Shown here: positions 62,158 to 64,000 of the stretch, piece after piece
How the letters are laid out: the number at the start of each line of letters is the position of its first letter
How positions within the stretch are numbered: position 1 is the stretch's first letter
Assembly (NCBI RefSeq): GCF_026343335.1
Contig: NZ_JAPELX010000001.1
Location: 5,146,001-5,210,000 of the forward strand
DNA: 64,000 nt
Direction of reading: 5' to 3'
Origin: Streptomyces sp. NBC_00078
Lineage (GTDB): Bacteria; Actinomycetota; Actinomycetes; Streptomycetales; Streptomycetaceae
The notes under the pieces: model-generated
The model's database searches: none
What the model was told of the DNA's origin: nothing
What the model saw: the letters and a program-made list of their open reading frames with translations, nothing else
Position numbers and translations under genes: made by a program

Positions 62158-63858
62158 GTGGTCGTGCCTGAGCTGAGGCCTTGGCGGGCCGCGAGACCGC
62201 ATGTGGCGCGGGCGGCTGACGCCGTCCGACCGCATCTGGCACGGGCCGCCGGGACCGTACGCCCGCAGCTCGAACGAGCCGCGAACGCCGTGCGACCGGG
62301 CCTCGAACGGGCCGCGGCCGCGGCGAAACCGCAGCTCGCGCGGGTGCGGCCCGCACGGAAGCGGCTCAGCCGGAAGTCCGTGGGGACGTGGCAGTACACC
62401 GCGGGCGCCGCCACCGCCGGTGTGGCGCTGGCCGTCACCGTGGCGACCGCCGTCGGCCCCTGGGACTCCACCGGTCAGCGTACGGCCGAGGCGGACCGCG
62501 CAGTCGCCCTGGAACGAACGGGTGGCGCAGATCACGGCCGTAATTCCGATACGTCTGATTCATCCGGTACGGCGGCCGGGACGCCCCGGCCCGCACCCAG
62601 TGCCGCCTCCGTCCTGACCGGCCTGGGTGGCGCCGCGAACACCGTCAAGTCGGCCCCGACCGGGCGGGCCCTCTCCGCCGTCCTGGGGCCCCTGCTGCGG
62701 AACGAGGCGCTCGGCACCCACCACACCGGCGCCGTCGTCGACATCGCCAGCGGCAAGCGCCTCTACGGCACCGGCGCCGACGACGCCCTGACCCCCGCTT
62801 CCACCACCAAGATCGCCACTGCGGTCGCCGCCCTCTCGGCGATGGGCGCCGACCACCGCCTGACCACCCGAGCGGACCTGGAGCCCGACACCGGGGAACT
62901 CATCCTGGTCGGCGGCGGCGACCCGACGCTGACGGCCCGCAAGACCGGCGGGGACACCTCCCATCCGGGCGCAGCCGGCAGCGGAGAGGGCTGGGCAAGC
63001 CTGCGGGACCTGGCCGACAGGACGGCGAAGGCGCTGAAGAAGCGCGATGTGCGGTCGGTGACGCTCTCCTACGACACCACTTTGTTCGCGGGTCCCGCGC
63101 TCCACCCCATCGGCGTCGACGGCAATCTCGCGCCCGTCGGGGCCCTGATGGCCGACGAGGGCCGCATCAACGACTCGACGAGCGGCCCCGCCAAGCGCGT
63201 GACGGATCCGGCGGCGGACGCTGCCCGGAAGTTCGCCACGTTCCTCGGGGAGCGCGGCATCACGACCACGTCCCCCGGCCCGTCCAAGGCGACGACCCGG
63301 GCCGAGAACCTCGCCACCGTCACCTCGCCCCCGCTCTCGGCCGTGGTCGAGCGCATGCTGACCAACAGCGACAACGACATCGCGGAGGCCCTGGCCCGCC
63401 AGACGGCCGTCGCGACGGGGAAGCCCGCGAGCTTCGCCGGCGGCGCGTCCGCGATCGCCGGCGCTCTGAAGAGGCTCGAACTCCCCCTCAAGGGCGCCGA
63501 GTTCCACGACGGCAGCGGCCTCGACAGGGACGACAGACTGACGGCCGACCTGCTCACGGCCTTGCTGGTGAAGGCCGGCGATCCCTCGCACCCCGAACTC
63601 CGGCCGGTCCTGACGGGCCTTCCGGTGGCCGGCTTCACCGGCACCCTGACCACCCGCTACGCCGACGGCGCGGCAGGAGTCGTACGGGCGAAGACGGGCA
63701 CCCTGACGGGCGTGAACACGCTGGCGGGAACGGTGGTCGACCAGGACGGCCGCCTGCTGGCGTTCGCCTTCCTGGCGACGGACACGACCCGTCCTGTGGA
63801 GGCCCAGTCCGCGTTGGACAGAACGGCCACCGCTCTGGCGGCGTGCGGCTGCGGGTGA
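62158..63858 (+). CDS. dacB: D-alanyl-D-alanine carboxypeptidase/endopeptidase, PBP4 type
   Basis: A 566-aa protein. After a cytoplasmic N-terminus (~75 aa) a single membrane anchor (AGAATAGVALAVTVATAVGP) leads to the extracytoplasmic S13 peptidase domain. Catalytic motifs: ALTPASTTKIATA (SxxK), MLTNSDNDIAEALAR (SxN) and VVRAKTGTLTGVNT (KTG). It trims or cuts peptidoglycan peptides. The N-terminal cytoplasmic part consists of about five ~12-residue repeats of the form RPxLxRAAxxV, an unusual Arg/Ala-rich array. It is divergent from ppa. Confidence 0.95.
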   Translation: MVVPELRPWRAARPHVARAADAVRPHLARAAGTVRPQLERAANAVRPGLERAAAAAKPQLARVRPARKRLSRKSVGTWQYTAGAATAGVALAVTVATAVGPWDSTGQRTAEADRAVALERTGGADHGRNSDTSDSSGTAAGTPRPAPSAASVLTGLGGAANTVKSAPTGRALSAVLGPLLRNEALGTHHTGAVVDIASGKRLYGTGADDALTPASTTKIATAVAALSAMGADHRLTTRADLEPDTGELILVGGGDPTLTARKTGGDTSHPGAAGSGEGWASLRDLADRTAKALKKRDVRSVTLSYDTTLFAGPALHPIGVDGNLAPVGALMADEGRINDSTSGPAKRVTDPAADAARKFATFLGERGITTTSPGPSKATTRAENLATVTSPPLSAVVERMLTNSDNDIAEALARQTAVATGKPASFAGGASAIAGALKRLELPLKGAEFHDGSGLDRDDRLTADLLTALLVKAGDPSHPELRPVLTGLPVAGFTGTLTTRYADGAAGVVRAKTGTLTGVNTLAGTVVDQDGRLLAFAFLATDTTRPVEAQSALDRTATALAACGCG

Positions 63859-63949
63859 CCGGCGCGGGAAGTCGCCCTGCCGACCGGCGCAGGGTGCAGT
63901 CGACCGCCGCGGCCTGCCCCAAGTGGGAACGCTCACGTACCGTTGACGC

Positions 63950-64000
63950 ATGACGAGCATCGGTGGTGCCGAGATGGTCGACTGGAATCTCGCGGTCGCG
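63950..64000 (+). CDS. Start of a gene cut by the window edge, possibly a zinc-dependent metalloprotease
   Basis: ATG at 63950 encoding MTSIGGAEMVDWNLAVA before the window ends. From memory, a zinc-dependent metalloprotease-like protein follows dacB at this place in Streptomyces and starts similarly. The assignment rests on 17 residues and gene order. Confidence 0.55.
   Translation, partial: MTSIGGAEMVDWNLAVA

Overview
This is a high-GC actinomycete chromosome segment, almost certainly Streptomyces. The evidence is GC-rich codon use, GTG/TTG starts, a gamma-butyrolactone synthase/receptor pair, a DUF397 + HTH + anti-sigma trio, and tipA in a conserved block (tipA, UPF0145, DedA, ThrE-like exporter, ppa, dacB) whose order resembles what I recall around tipA in S. 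coelicolor.

Bases 1-21,060 are mobile DNA. A mobilizable/integrative element that starts left of the window supplies a DUF2637 membrane protein, a MobC-like accessory protein and a relaxase. It carries a minus-strand operon (unknown protein, APH-like kinase, SAM methyltransferase, HAD-like phosphatase) divergent from an HTH/TPR regulator and a Nudix hydrolase. The methyltransferase is split by an intact 1,966-bp IS630-type element with ~30-bp terminal inverted repeats and a TA duplication. Next comes a lower-GC three-gene operon: HerA-type ATPase, NurA-type nuclease with an inserted zinc ribbon, and D12-class DNA adenine methyltransferase. It looks like an undescribed modification-plus-nuclease defence system and is the main discovery candidate. 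The element ends at a 43-bp copy of a tRNA-Thr(CGT) 3' half (16178-16220). A second element or remnant (frameshifted UPF0158 gene, a 393-aa unknown protein, VapBC) ends at a second copy (20984-21026), so elements have accreted in tandem.

Bases 21,475-32,760 are a plant-polysaccharide locus: CE7 acetylesterase, LacI regulator, ABC sugar transporter (lipoprotein and two permeases), GH43-like enzyme, secreted beta-helix protein with two C-terminal carbohydrate-binding repeats, and GH29 fucosidase. A fused scrap of a related gene follows.

Bases 32,900-43,900 are a decayed regulatory/secondary-metabolism region: broken small genes, the C-terminal domain of an FAD hydroxylase, an epimerase, an AfsA/ScbA-type synthase, an ScbR-type receptor with an ARE-like site, a frameshifted TetR gene beside a 24-bp palindrome, a truncated sensor kinase, a deleted Tn3-family transposon with one 38-bp end, and a large AfsR-like SARP regulator. 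No biosynthetic genes are present.

Bases 44,300-64,000 are core chromosome: a PolA-like polymerase, a DUF2786 protein, two secreted lipoproteins, zinc-independent ribosomal proteins S14/L28 with a possible Zur box, the DUF397/HTH/HATPase trio, an aldehyde dehydrogenase, DinB and PadR proteins, glutamate decarboxylase with a ClC channel (acid resistance), tipA, a UPF0145 protein, DedA, a threonine/serine exporter, inorganic pyrophosphatase, a PBP4-type carboxypeptidase and the start of one more gene.
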